NCBI RefSeq assembly: GCF_918797505.1
Contig: NC_092801.1
Coordinates: 28,054,477 to 28,118,476 of the forward strand
DNA from: Bemisia tabaci
Lineage: Eukaryota > Arthropoda > Insecta > Hemiptera > Aleyrodidae
Length of the DNA: 64,000 bases
Reading direction: 5' to 3'
Each line of letters opens with the position of its first letter. Position 1 is the first letter of the stretch. Position numbers and translations under genes: made by a program. Positions 46,872 to 56,683 of the stretch are shown here, piece by piece. The notes below the pieces were generated by a model. That model was not told the DNA's origin, searched no databases, and saw nothing but the letters and a program-made list of their open reading frames with translations.

Positions 46872-48119
46872 TTGCGACACAAACTAGGGAAAAGGACAAT
46901 GGTTTTTGGGACATGGAATGTACAGGGCATTTCTAATAAATTGACAGAGGTTGTATCGGAGGTAAAAAAGTATAATGTAGATGTCGCCGTGTTAACAGAA
47001 ACGAAAAAGAAAGGCACAGGATCAGAAAACTTAGGATGTTATGATCTGTTCTATAGTGGTGTCAGTAAAGATCAACGCGCACAGCAAGGAGTCGCCATAC
47101 TTATCCGGAAAAGTTTGCGTCCGTCTATAACTACTTGGGAAGCAGTAGACCAGCGGATCATCAGAATGCATCTTACACTGCATGGTCACAAGGTGGCCCT
47201 GTTAGGAGTATATGGTGTGAATGATGATGCTCCCGTCAATCTAAAGGATCAGTTCTTTGAGCAACTCAACGACGAGGTTCTGAGGGTTGGAAGGACAAGG
47301 GAGGTCATTATCATGGGAGATTTGAATGGTAGAACCGGACGAAGGAATGGTTCTAAAGTTGTTGGACCTTTCGGTGAAGAGGCGATGAATGACAACGGTG
47401 CACGCATCATTGATATGTGTGAACAAAACGAGTTGAAAATACTGAACGGATTCTACCAACATCGAGATATCCATATGTACCCGTGGGTTCAGCAAACTCG
47501 GGGGCTGAAGTCAATCATCGACTACGCGGTCACCAGGCAAACGAGAACCATGAAGGTTCAACAAGTAAGAGTTTGCCGGGGGTTCTCCTGTGGTAGTGAT
47601 CACCATTTTCTCAAGGCGGAGATTGCATTTCCGGTTAAGTATGGGCTGCAGAGGAATACCTTGCAACATCGGAAGTGCCAGCCACAAGGAACAAAGATCG
47701 AACAAGTGCACTACAACATCGATAGCTTACAGCATGAAAGCGTGAAAGCGCTCTACAGGAAGCGGCTGGATGAGAAACTGGGAGTAGAAACTTTCGATAC
47801 TGCAGAAGAGTTGTACCAGTTCATCAAAAGTTGCATACATTCAGCTGAGAAGGAAGCCCTGGGTATGTGTAATGAGAGCAAGGATGTACAGAAACCCTAC
47901 TGGTGGGACAAAGAGGTAGAGGAGGTAATTGAAGAAAAGCGTAGGAAGTACCATGACTATCTGGCTTCTAGGACTGCAGACACCCGAGGCGCGTATAGGA
48001 AAGCCCAGGCGAGGGTTCGTCTTTTAATCACCAGGAAGAAAAACGAGTCTTGGGAGAACAACTGCTCAAGGATTGACACATACCTGGGGGAAGGAAGAGT
48101 GCTGAGAGCTGGAAGCTGA
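46872..48119 (+). CDS. LINE endonuclease half (copy 3, before frameshift)
   Basis: 415 residues. APE-type endonuclease: TWNVQG near the N-terminus, AVLTETKKKG with the metal-binding Glu, GVYGVNDD, IIMGDLNGRTG (Asp/Asn), and CGSDHHFL near the C-terminal end of the domain. It nicks target DNA to prime reverse transcription. The frame is lost in a G run at 48086-48090, where copy 1 has one more G; one base restores continuity with the RT half. ATG at 46872 is the first in frame before TWNVQG; a slightly earlier start cannot be excluded. Confidence 0.88.
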   Translation: MRHKLGKRTMVFGTWNVQGISNKLTEVVSEVKKYNVDVAVLTETKKKGTGSENLGCYDLFYSGVSKDQRAQQGVAILIRKSLRPSITTWEAVDQRIIRMHLTLHGHKVALLGVYGVNDDAPVNLKDQFFEQLNDEVLRVGRTREVIIMGDLNGRTGRRNGSKVVGPFGEEAMNDNGARIIDMCEQNELKILNGFYQHRDIHMYPWVQQTRGLKSIIDYAVTRQTRTMKVQQVRVCRGFSCGSDHHFLKAEIAFPVKYGLQRNTLQHRKCQPQGTKIEQVHYNIDSLQHESVKALYRKRLDEKLGVETFDTAEELYQFIKSCIHSAEKEALGMCNESKDVQKPYWWDKEVEEVIEEKRRKYHDYLASRTADTRGAYRKAQARVRLLITRKKNESWENNCSRIDTYLGEGRVLRAGS

Positions 48120-48139
48120 TCAAAGGCCTAAGAAGGGAC

Positions 48140-49771
48140 ATGAAACGGGACATTATATCTCCGATAACAATCTCACAGCTTGACGAACATTTTAATAAAT
48201 TATTGACGGAAGGACGACCAGAGTTTCAAACGGGGAATGCTGAAAATATAGTCGAGGATCACTCAATGGAAATTCGAGTTGAGGAGGTGGTCAAAGCAAT
48301 CAGGGAATTGATGAATGGAAGAGCTCCTGGGCCAGGAAACATTCCAGCCGAGTTAATTAAATGTGGGACTGGCAAGTTGGTTAACCATCTCAGGGATTTG
48401 CTGCAGAAGTGCATTGATGGTGATGACATCCCGAAAGAATGGAAAGAGGCCTGGATAACAGCGTCGCATAAAAAAGAAAGGAAGGATGACTGTGGGAACT
48501 ACAGAGGGTTAGCGGTGACAGGAACGATAAGTAAAATTTATGGAAAAGTGTTGAAAGCGAAGATCGAAGAGGAGTGGACCCCGTTCGAGGCGGAGGAGCA
48601 ATCAGGTTTTAGGGCTGGTCGGTCTACCGCTGATCATCTGTTCTGTGTTACCCAGTTAACCGAAAAGAAGAGAATTGTTGGCCAGGAGCTTCATTTAGTG
48701 TTTTTGGATATTGAAAAGGCTTATGATAGTATTCCTCTTGTGAAACTCTGGGAAGTCCTAGAAGAAACTGGTTTTAGTAAAGGACTTATTGGGGCAGTCA
48801 AGCAGTTTTATCGGGGGGCTTTTGCTAGAATTAAGTGCCAAGGAAGGCTTTCAGACGGTTTTTTTGTCACCAAGGGGCTTAAGCAGGGATGTTGTCTGTC
48901 ACCGACGCTGTTTAAGATATATCTAGAGCACGTTCTGAAGGAATGGAAAAGAAAGTGTGCCGGCATGGGCGTCCCTCTAAATGACCAAGAAACACTGTTC
49001 ACGCTATGCTTTGCTGACGACCAGGTAGTCATAAGTCAAGATCACGATGACGCGGAGTATATGACCCGGAAGTTGGTGGAGGAGTACCGCAAATGGGGCC
49101 TCGAGGTTAGTGTCCGTAAGACAAAAAAGATGTCAGTCGGAGGTGCTCAGCAAAGCATAGTCCTGGAGGATGGTCAACATATAGAAAGTTGCGAACAATA
49201 CAAGTACCTGGGGGTGAAGCTGACTTCGGATGGGAAGCTGGATCAGGCCATTCGGGACCGTAATCTTCTAGGAAGGAAAGCCATCGCCATGCTAAATGGG
49301 ATCCTTTGGGACCAAAGGATTTCCAAAGACAACAAGAAGAGGATTTATAACTCGGTTGTCAAGCCTATTATCACCTATGGCAGTGAAGTGTGGCAGTTGA
49401 AGAAGCGGACCCAAGAAATGCTCAAGGCGACCGAGATGGATTTCTAGCGAAGATCGGCTGGAATCTCGAGGAGAGAACGTGTCAGGAATGAACGTGTCCG
49501 AGAGATAATGGGCGTTGAGGGGACGATTGTGCACGATATCATGACCAAGCAATTGGTATGGTATGGCCATGTGCAGAGAATGGCTGATACCAGGTTGCCG
49601 AAGAAGGTGTTGGAGTGGGTCCCCCCAGGTAGGCGACGGAGAGGGCGTCAAGCCAAACGGTGGGTAGAGGGCATCAATGAAGAGATGGAGAGATGCCACC
49701 TTCCGGAGGATCTCTACCATGACAGCTTCCTGTGGAGAACGGGCGTCGCAGAGCGCCCTAGCGCGCCGTAA
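48140..49771 (+). pseudogene. LINE reverse transcriptase half (copy 3, one nonsense codon)
   Basis: Contains RT motifs in order: FRAGRSTADHLF, FLDIEKAYDS (catalytic Asp of motif A), GLKQGCCLSPTLF (motif B), LCFADDQVVIS (FADD, motif C) and YKYLGVKL, then the thumb and a basic C-terminus WVPPGRRRRGRQAKRW. A TAG at 49445-49447 replaces the Trp codon (TGG in copy 1) after EMDF; the frame then continues to TAA at 49769-49771. Together with the single missing G upstream these are the only two breaks I see in an ORF that would otherwise be ~966 codons. Confidence 0.88.
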
Positions 49772-50384
49772 AAGCGGCTCATACATACACATACATCAAA
49801 AACCGTTGTATTTTTTAGCCAATCATGTCTCTACGTCAAGTTTTGTTGATTTGTAAAATTCGCTTTCAGCGAGTTTTTTTCTACCTTGAGATGTCGTGTC
49901 TCACTGGTAAATCTGCGCAGAACCACGAAGTTCCGTTTTTGGGCAAATTCTTTTTTTTGGGAGGTTCTGATTGGTTATTTTTCGCCATCAGTTTTCTGTT
50001 CGTTGGTGCAAAAGATCGCCTACCTCGGTGTTCTTGAGAAGCCGCCATTATCCCACCTCAAATTTGAAAAATAGAAGTAAAGAAATAATAACCATCGTAC
50101 AAGGTGGAAAATTGTTCTGGAGGACTCGTTACGGATAAAGAAGTCAAAATCAGAGCTCGATTGATTGATTTAATTCATGGATACGCAAATATTGCCTTAG
50201 CTCAACTGCCGCGATCGGAATGCATGCTGGGATGAACCTCGAGACGCATTAAAACAGTGCGAACCATGGCTCCTACAGCAATGCGCTTCATATCCCAAAA
50301 GCAGTCAAGGTCTCTTGTGATAAGTCCCGCCCATTGCCCGAGTCTTTTAAATGCTATTTTTACTCTCGCACACGTGGATCTGTT

Positions 50385-50470
50385 ATAGCCTAGTTGACTA
50401 AACCGCCTCGTATTTTTGATTAGGTGCGGGCACCCGGCGATCGGGAGTTCGATACCCGACGATGGGAACT
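50385..50470 (+). ncRNA. tRNA-like (SINE head) segment in R1 copy iii
   Basis: TAGCCTAGTTGACTAAACCG (A box) and CGGGAGTTCGATACCCGAC (T arm, B box) with a paired T stem, the mirror of 35824-35910. The equivalent stretch in R1 copy iv (57430-57515) has diverged except for GGGTTTGAATCTC. Confidence 0.5.
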
Positions 50471-51167
50471 ACTTTTTAATGGTTGTATTGAATGTTTTAG
50501 ACTAATCATCAAAAAATAATTAATAGTAGATGATAAATGTACGAACATTTTCTCGTGAGTTAATATGTTAAACAAAAATACTGGAATATACCTCCTTCAT
50601 ATAATCAGCCACATGTTCCCCCAAATTAATGACGTTATTTTCTTTTTTCAATAAAGTTAATTTGCATTCAACGTTCGTAAGTTAAGCAAAAAGTACCTAT
50701 TGATACAAATAGAAAGACATGAAAATAGTATGTCTAACATTTCAGTTGTTTTTTTTTTTATTATTTATTTTTTGTTTTTTTGTTTTTTCAATAAAACAAA
50801 TTGACTGGGACTAGAATCATCGTATCTCTGAAGACAAAAGCCAAGTTTTTTGATACAGAAATACTAATATATTCATCCTTTATATAATCAGGGAGATGTT
50901 GACCCAAATATTGATGTATATTTTCTCTGTTCGCCCAAATTAATGATGGTATTTTCTTTTTTCAATAAAATTAATTTACATTCCACGTTCTTAAAGCAAT
51001 ATTTTCTCCAAAATTCAGCAAAAAATAACAATTTATACCTACGCAAAAAGTAAATAAATAAATAAAGCAATGACATGAAAGTAGTATAGGTAGTACACAT
51101 CTAACATTTCGGTTACATCTATTTGAATGAAAAAAATGGCAACTTAGGAAGCACATAGGTCACTTAT

Positions 51168-51420
51168 CGACGGTGAAACTACCAAACCACGTATCTCGGT
51201 TTGCGACGTCGCAGACTTCCTGTCATACTTTATTTTTTAAATGAAAAGCTACTTAACGTCCAGTCTTGAAAATTTCCGTGATTTTTCCTCTTCGTGCGGA
51301 GAAAATTCTGTGAAAATTTCAAGGAATGATATTGATTTGGTCTACTTCAATAAAATAAAATGTGAGCGGAGATTTTTAAACACCGCAAACGAGATACGTG
51401 GTTTGGTAGTTTCACCGTCG
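51168..51420. mobile_element. 253-bp MITE CGACGGTG in R1 copy iii
   Basis: Same position, length and TTAT/ATAA duplication as in copy ii, so it was present before the two R1 copies separated. Confidence 0.88.
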
Positions 51421-51862
51421 TTATGATGCGTATTCGGGCATATGCGTAGAGTAAAAATATCATACTTTACGCCGAAAAAACGAAACTGAAAGTTAAATGC
51501 GTTAACTTCCAAAAACCATACATAATCCAACGAAAATAAATAATTGGTAAATAACAGCTTTCTTGTATGCAAAGAAAAAAAATTAAAAATGTTAAAAAAG
51601 AGATGTCAACACAAAATTACATAGCCCCTTCAATTCTGAAGATACCACAAACGAACTGTACCTTAAAATTTTCATATCCCAGGAGCAAAAGTTCCCATGA
51701 CGAATATTGCTATCGCTAGCGATTGCAAAAACCAACCTGTTTTTTTTTTTTTTTTATTCATCAAAACCAAAAATTATTTCATCCTAAAAGTAAAGTATAC
51801 CTCATATCGTAATTTTTTTACGGGAAAAATGAAACTAACACCGATAGAAGGGTAAAAATAGG

Positions 51863-51939
51863 GCCGCGAAGCGGCACATTGATGGCGCGAAGCGCTTCAG
51901 GGGGTCAGGCCGCGTACCGCCCAGGGGGCGTAGCCCCCT
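51863..51939 (+). repeat. Cluster of three GNA-loop mini-hairpins
   Basis: GCCGC-GAA-GCGGC (51863-51875), GCGC-GAA-GCGC (51885-51895) and AGGGGGC-GTA-GCCCCCT (51923-51939) within 77 bp, GC-rich in AT-rich surroundings. They lie ~40-110 bp upstream of the splice acceptor of the P450 paralogue. Function unknown. Confidence 0.7.
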
Positions 51940-51990
51940 AGTATCTCATGCTGACCTACACCCTCACATTTTCCAGGTATTTTTGCCAGC

Positions 51991-52183
51991 ATGGATGTCA
52001 CTATTCCACGATTGAAAATCTCGCATATTTTATGGATTTGCTTGATTGGTGCTCTTGTTATCCGGGCGCTTTATCAGCGGTGGAAATATCGGAGAATATA
52101 CTCACTCATGGCATCGCTTCCCGGACCAGTTGCCCTTCCATTTGTAGGGGCGAGTTACGTTTTCTGGGGAATCACGAAGAGTA
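51991..52183 (+). CDS. P450 paralogue, exon 1
   Basis: 64 residues plus one base, the same length and phase as exon 1 at 2796: MDVTIPRLKISHILWICLIG anchor, LPGPVALPFVGAS hinge, donor GAGTA|GTAAGTA. By my count 44 of 64 residues match the first gene. The upstream acceptor TTTTCCAG|GT and the ATG context are also conserved. It marks the start of a second P450 in the same orientation. Confidence 0.88.
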
Positions 52184-52644
52184 GTAAGTATGTTTTTCGG
52201 CAGAATTCCTTTCTCGGTTAACACATTTTCTGGGTTAAAATACCAGAAGCTTTTGCACTGATTTCATTTAAATAGGCATGAAAAAAAAGGTTTTTTGGCT
52301 TTACATTCAAATTTTTGCTAAATTGATGAATGTCTGTATTAGTCACTTCTGCATGCGGCGCACTAGGGCGCTTCGCGACGCCTAACCGCCACAAAAATCT
52401 GTCATGGTAGAGATTTTCCGGAAACTATTATAGCATCCCTCCACGTTTTTTTGGATGCCTACTATCCACCTATTAGCTTGATGCCCTCTCCAACCTGGCA
52501 TATCCCATATTTCAAAACCATTTTTAAGCAACCTAGTATCGGTCATATTTTGCAGATGTCCTTATCATACCAACTGCTTGGTCATAATATACTGCACAGT
52601 CATCTATTTAACGCCCGTCACGTCTCTCGGACTTGTTAATTTCT

Positions 52645-53508
52645 ACGGGCTGATTGTTGAAAGTGATGGACAAAACTATAGGCAGAGAAGACATAGAGAG
52701 TGAGGAGCAACCCAATGGGCCTGTTGCAAACTTTTGCTAGAGCAAAAATAAGAGTTGTTTCTTGTAGATAATGCCTCAAAAATCACGATGAGCGCATCGG
52801 CAAACACTGAAATGCACTCATAACTTCACAATCTGCGTAAGAAATTTGCGTTTTTTTAAGCTTCCCGCTTCAAAAACGATACTACGGCACAGGTGAACAT
52901 TTTGTTAGAGGAGTCGCTCCACCGTCGCCAATATTCATTATGGCCGACGCTTGCTCGCAGTTCCGTGCGTGATTCGAGGAGAGTTCAAGGTCAATCAATT
53001 CGGGCGTGGAAAATATGAACGTTAACACACCGATTGTTATCCGGTCTAATCCAGTTCAGGTGTTATATCTCGTCCCATCAAACGTGTTTTGGCGGATTGG
53101 CGTCGGCCATGATGATTATTGCCGACGATGGAGCGACTCCTCTTACAAAATGTTCACCTGTGTCGTAGTATCGTTTTTGAAGCGGGAAGCTCAAAAAACC
53201 GCAAATTTCTTACGCAGACTGTGAAGTTATGAGTGCATTTTAGACTTTGCCGATGCGCTCATCGTGATTTTTGAGGCATTATCTATAAGAAACAACTCTT
53301 ATTTTTGCTCTAGCAAAAGTTTGCAACAGGCCCATTGGTTGAAATGGGTGGCTCTTATAGACTTGCCAAAGGGTCTCTCGTGAATGGCCGTTCATTAGTC
53401 TATTACCTACCGCCTTTGTCCATTGCTCCCACCCATCGGATCCTCATATATCTCTTTCGTCTTCTTTGTCTGTAGCTTTATCTATCAATTGCAACAATCA
53501 GCCCGCTG
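52645..53508. mobile_element. Outer foldback element around 52713-53337
   Basis: Imperfect ~60-bp inverted ends: CGGGCTGATTGTTG at left and CAACAATCAGCCCG at right, with AGAGAAGAC-type sequence following. It encloses a second inverted-repeat element. Confidence 0.55.
52713..53337. mobile_element. 625-bp foldback element with ~230-bp arms
   Basis: Left end CAATGGGCCTGTTGCAAACT, right end AGTTTGCAACAGGCCCATTG, exact inverses; similarity continues through GAAACAACTCTT, TCGTGATTTTTGAGGC, AGCGGGAAGCT-type and GGAGCGACTCCT blocks. The centre (52940-53100) is unique. No clear target duplication. Confidence 0.8.
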
Positions 53509-53694
53509 AAACGTTCAATCCTCAAGATTCCAATCGATTTTCGCCAAAAATCCATCTCTGTCGCCTTTAGCATTTCTTGGGTCTGCTTTTTCAACTGCCA
53601 CACTTCATTGCCATCGGTTATCATCTACGTTTGACAATCGAGTTCTAAGCCTATATGCTAAATCGATATGCATTGCTTTGCGGATTCTTTTCAG

Positions 53695-53801
53695 ATATAT
53701 GTTCCAAATTGAGAACATTTGTGAGGAACTATCCTGGTGTTGCTGGACTGTGGGAGCGGGAGGAGCCTCACGTGATTACAAGCAGTCGGGAAGTGATCAA
53801 T
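53695..53801 (+). CDS. P450 paralogue, exon 2
   Basis: 107 nt like exon 2 of the first gene: ICSKLRTFVRNYPGVAGLWE to ITSSREVIN, acceptor TTTTCAG, donor AAT|GTAAGA. No exon 3 (AVLSSGN-like) appears before the end of the window, so the rest is further downstream, inside a long intron, or lost. The open frame is clean across both exons. Confidence 0.88.
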
Positions 53802-53894
53802 GTAAGAAACTGACTTTCAACTTTGAAAAATAATTTATTGATGGAATTTCTTCAACATCGACTTGACATTCAATCTGGTGCTAAAGAGTACAAT

Positions 53895-54230
53895 CAGAGA
53901 CAAGAGACCCTCCACTGGCCTCCTAGCGACAGGTGGAAGCTTTTACTTTCGGGGTTTCAACAATTCCTTGTGGACAATTATTCGGGAACAACAGTCATCA
54001 CCCTAGTTTCGGCTGTTGACTTACCTACATGGTCGATGATGAGCTTCGGATGACGTCATGAGCCAAACTACTTTTCCAAACGTCGGCCAATTTTGGCTTG
54101 TTTGCAAAACGAAACTGCCAGCACGTTGTTGAACATCAACCATGTAGGTAAGTCAACAGTAGAATGCTGAAGTCCCGAAAGTAAAAGCTTCCACCATGGC
54201 CAAGATACTAGTGGAGGGTCTCTTGTCTCT
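53895..54230. mobile_element. 336-bp TIR element with 9-bp TSD (GAGTACAAT)
   Basis: Arms of ~55 bp: AGAGACAAGAGACCCTCCAC, AAGCTTTTACTTTCGGG and inverses. GAGTACAAT is at 53886-53894 and 54231-54239. The matching place in intron 2 of the first P450 (near 5005-5015, AGAGTAACAATGAATCC) has no insertion. The 9-bp size fits Mutator-like elements; sequence unrelated to T1/T2. Confidence 0.8.
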
Positions 54231-54235
54231 GAGTA

Positions 54236-54933
54236 CAATGAACCACTAGACAAGGTACAAATCTCAGCATTCTGATACATGTTTCCTAACCAAAATTTCA
54301 CGTAAAACACGACGCGCACAACGAAGATTACCGATATCAAAAGAACAACTTAATTTGGGGAAAAGGCTGCAAATAAAGAAAAAGGAATAAACAAAACCCG
54401 GAACGTTTCAAAATAATAACAATTTCATTTTCAACCGGAAAATAAATTAAAAACAAAAACGAGCCGTCGCTACGCTCTTATTGCGAGACCGAGACAATGA
54501 GACAATGATTCTTGATGCGTGAATTCAAACCACCCGCTCATGAAAACTCAATGCTCTCCGTGATTCACATCGCGCGCTAAACGTTATCATGACAGTCTCT
54601 GCGATATAAAAATCTGGCAACCTCAATATTTACGCTTTGGCTCAGCTAAATTGCATAAAGTTTGAGCAACACATGGTGGGAAATGATCATTGCTCGATTG
54701 AAAAGCTTGCTGAAACCGTTGTAGTGCGCGACTTGACTCACGGAGAACTTTGAGTTTCTTGTGAGCGGGCAGTTCAAATTCTTCGTAACCAAATTGAAGG
54801 ACAAACGTTAATATCTTCGTTAGGAGTTGGTTTCAGTAATATTTGTTGCACGAATCGTGCTCTACGTGAAATATTCTGGTTAAGAGATACGTATCAGATT
54901 GCTTAAATTCGTACCTTGTCTAGTGGTCCATTG
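54236..54933. mobile_element. Foldback MITE CAATGGACCACTAG, copy 3 (with extra ~150 bp)
   Basis: Ends CAATGAACCACTAGACAAGG and CCTTGTCTAGTGGTCCATTG. An A-rich block at ~54340-54490 is absent from the other two copies, making it longer. It abuts the 336-bp element; P450 intron homology resumes at ~54957. Confidence 0.75.
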
Positions 54934-54956
54934 AGCTTTTTGTCTTTCCTTTTTTT

Positions 54957-55810
54957 TAAATTGAGAGGGTGAACCTGAGTAATAATTTCCGGGCAAAATA
55001 TAAAACAGTCTCAGGATGAGTTACAACTCTTAGTTAACACACGATCAATTTCTTTATTAAACTCAAAATACTTAATAACAAGACCCAATAAATCATGATG
55101 ATAAAAGAGATGGGTGTATTTCAATCAAAAATGAAAATTTCCAGTCTGAAATGGGCCTTGTCATGCATGTGTTCTTATGAGTCCCTAAGTAGTGTGCAAA
55201 TAAGTCTTCACCGCCCTTAGTGCCATACACATATTATTTAACATTGCGGATCCAATTTCGCCAGGATGATATTGGCAGACTACCTCCCATTGTGTCATAT
55301 GAACCATGCATATGTGGCTTTACAATGGGAAACCAGAATCATGGTTTTTTGAACCAACATTATGTGAATTTATTGTAGGAACTCAACAATACCGAGTCCA
55401 CATATATCAGAATCGGCAAACATAAACTATGCAGATGACGAACCGCCAACGCATCCACCTGCAAGAACCGAGTCTACCTGCGAGATCCGAAGAAACATAA
55501 TAACGAGCGAAAAAAACAAAATTCATCACCGAAAACACCATAGCCCATCGAAAAACGCGTAAAAACATACCAAAGACGGAGCCACAAAAGAGGTTTTAGC
55601 AGCAGACACTTAATCCATCAAACTTAAATGTCAAGTCGAGGTGCGAAATATCCGAATAATCGATAAACCCAAAAACCCCGCAAATACACGTAAGAAAGCT
55701 ACGCGTCTTACTCGGTTTCATCAACACCCGTTCAGTATATAATTATTCAATTAAAAATAATGAACCCTTATCTAAATCAATCTCGTAATTAAAAAAAATG
55801 CACAGCTTAA
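54957..55810. other. Intron 2 remainder / intergenic
   Basis: Starts with ~40 bp similar to 5030-5070 (AAATTGAGAGGGTGAACC). After that AT-rich DNA without recognised genes. Confidence 0.45.
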
Positions 55811-55819
55811 ATTATGACG

Positions 55820-56095
55820 AGAGTGAAGATCCGCTTATACGCACGGGATAATCACGCGCCCTACGTGCTTTTAGCACCAGACAAACCACTAGCTCAATGC
55901 GAAACAGAGCGTAGCATACCTAAAAGTAACTAAATCCATTTTTAAATTACAAAATTGCACAGCAGAATCCATGACTATAGGGAAGACCCGCTTATACGCA
56001 AGGGATATTCACGCGACATACGCGCTTTTAACACCAGACAAACCATCAGCTCAATGCAAAACAGAGCCTAGGTCCTCCAAAACTAGCAAAAGCAA
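55820..56095. repeat. Two direct ~160-bp repeat units
   Basis: CCGCTTATACGCA, TCACGCG, GCTTTTA, CACCAGACAAACCA and CTCAATGC recur at 55828-55910 and 55987-56070 (spacing ~159). Confidence 0.65.
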
Positions 56096-56157
56096 CGATA
56101 TACATTGCGTTTGCGTTTCCCAACACAATATCGCGCAACTAAACGCGAAATGTCAAT

Positions 56158-56440
56158 CCTTATGGGAGTTTATTATAGGAAATCAAATCCATCGATTCTC
56201 CCGCCAAGTCGACTTTCGGAGCAACGTCGTTTGTCCCATCCTTATGGGAGTCTACTATAGGAATTCAAATCCATCGATTCTCCCGCCAAGTCGGCTTTCG
56301 GAGCAACGTCGTTTGTCCCATCCTTATGGGAGTTTATTATAGGAATTCAAATCCATCCATTCTACCGCCAAGTCGGCTTTCGGCGCAACGTCGTTTGCAC
56401 CATCCTTATGTGAATTTAACATGGGAACGCGAGGCATCTT
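56158..56440. repeat. 82-bp tandem repeat, ~3.4 units
   Basis: CCTTATGGGAGTTTATTATA, ATCCATCGATTCTCCCGCC and CAACGTCGTTTG repeat at exact 82-bp steps (56158, 56240, 56322, 56404). First three units very similar, the fourth decays. Confidence 0.85.
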
Positions 56441-56683
56441 CGGTTGCCATACCTATGGGGGCTTCATCATAGAAAATAATTTTCGTATTCCTCTGCAAAA
56501 TTTTAAAGCTAAGACGTATCACCGCGAAGAAAATAAATATTACGAACAGCAGATAATCTCTGCGAAGCTGCGAAAATACATCAATAATGTGCAAATTCCA
56601 TTCTGCAAAAACAACTTCCTCTCATACCTCTCAAGACCGACCGGTTCGGGCAAGACCCCGACCGAATTCCTTCTTATTGGCAT

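Larger units (their letters stand above)
46566..49794 (+). mobile_element. RTE-like LINE, copy 3, nearly intact, 12-bp TSD
   Basis: Target duplication ATCAAAAACCGT at 46554-46565 and 49795-49806; the uninterrupted site is in R1 copy iv at ~56797. ~300-bp GC-richer 5' UTR, one endonuclease-RT reading frame, a ~20-nt 3' UTR and an ATAC/CATAC tail (49780-49794). The compact design, single ORF with APE endonuclease, and simple-repeat tail fit RTE-clade LINEs; clade call is by style. Confidence 0.88.
45638..51740 (-). repeat. Interspersed repeat R1, copy iii, inverted and interrupted by a LINE
   Basis: The reverse complement of 34550-37449, split at 46565/46566 by a 3.2 kb LINE. Segments 45638-46565 and 50320-51740 are nearly identical to copy ii; 49860-50320 is clearly more diverged, a patchwork that suggests gene conversion or recombination between copies. 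It has the same internal MITE (51168-51420) and a tRNA-like segment (50385-50470, plus). Confidence 0.8.
52345..53640 (-). pseudogene. Degenerate RTE-like LINE copy 4, split by foldback elements
   Basis: Minus strand: remnants of the LINE C-terminus at 52360-52650 (the inverse of the GVAERPSAL, WYGHV region) and of YGSEVWQLKKQ at ~53580-53630. Many stops and frameshifts. Nested foldback elements (52645-53508) interrupt it. It lies in intron 1 of the P450 paralogue. Confidence 0.65.

Noticed and set aside
51840..51945. Bacterial insertion (endosymbiont DNA) suggested by GCGAAGCG hairpins
   Set aside because: Only ~80 bp, flanked by P450 intron-like sequence, with no bacterial gene; not enough to support transfer.
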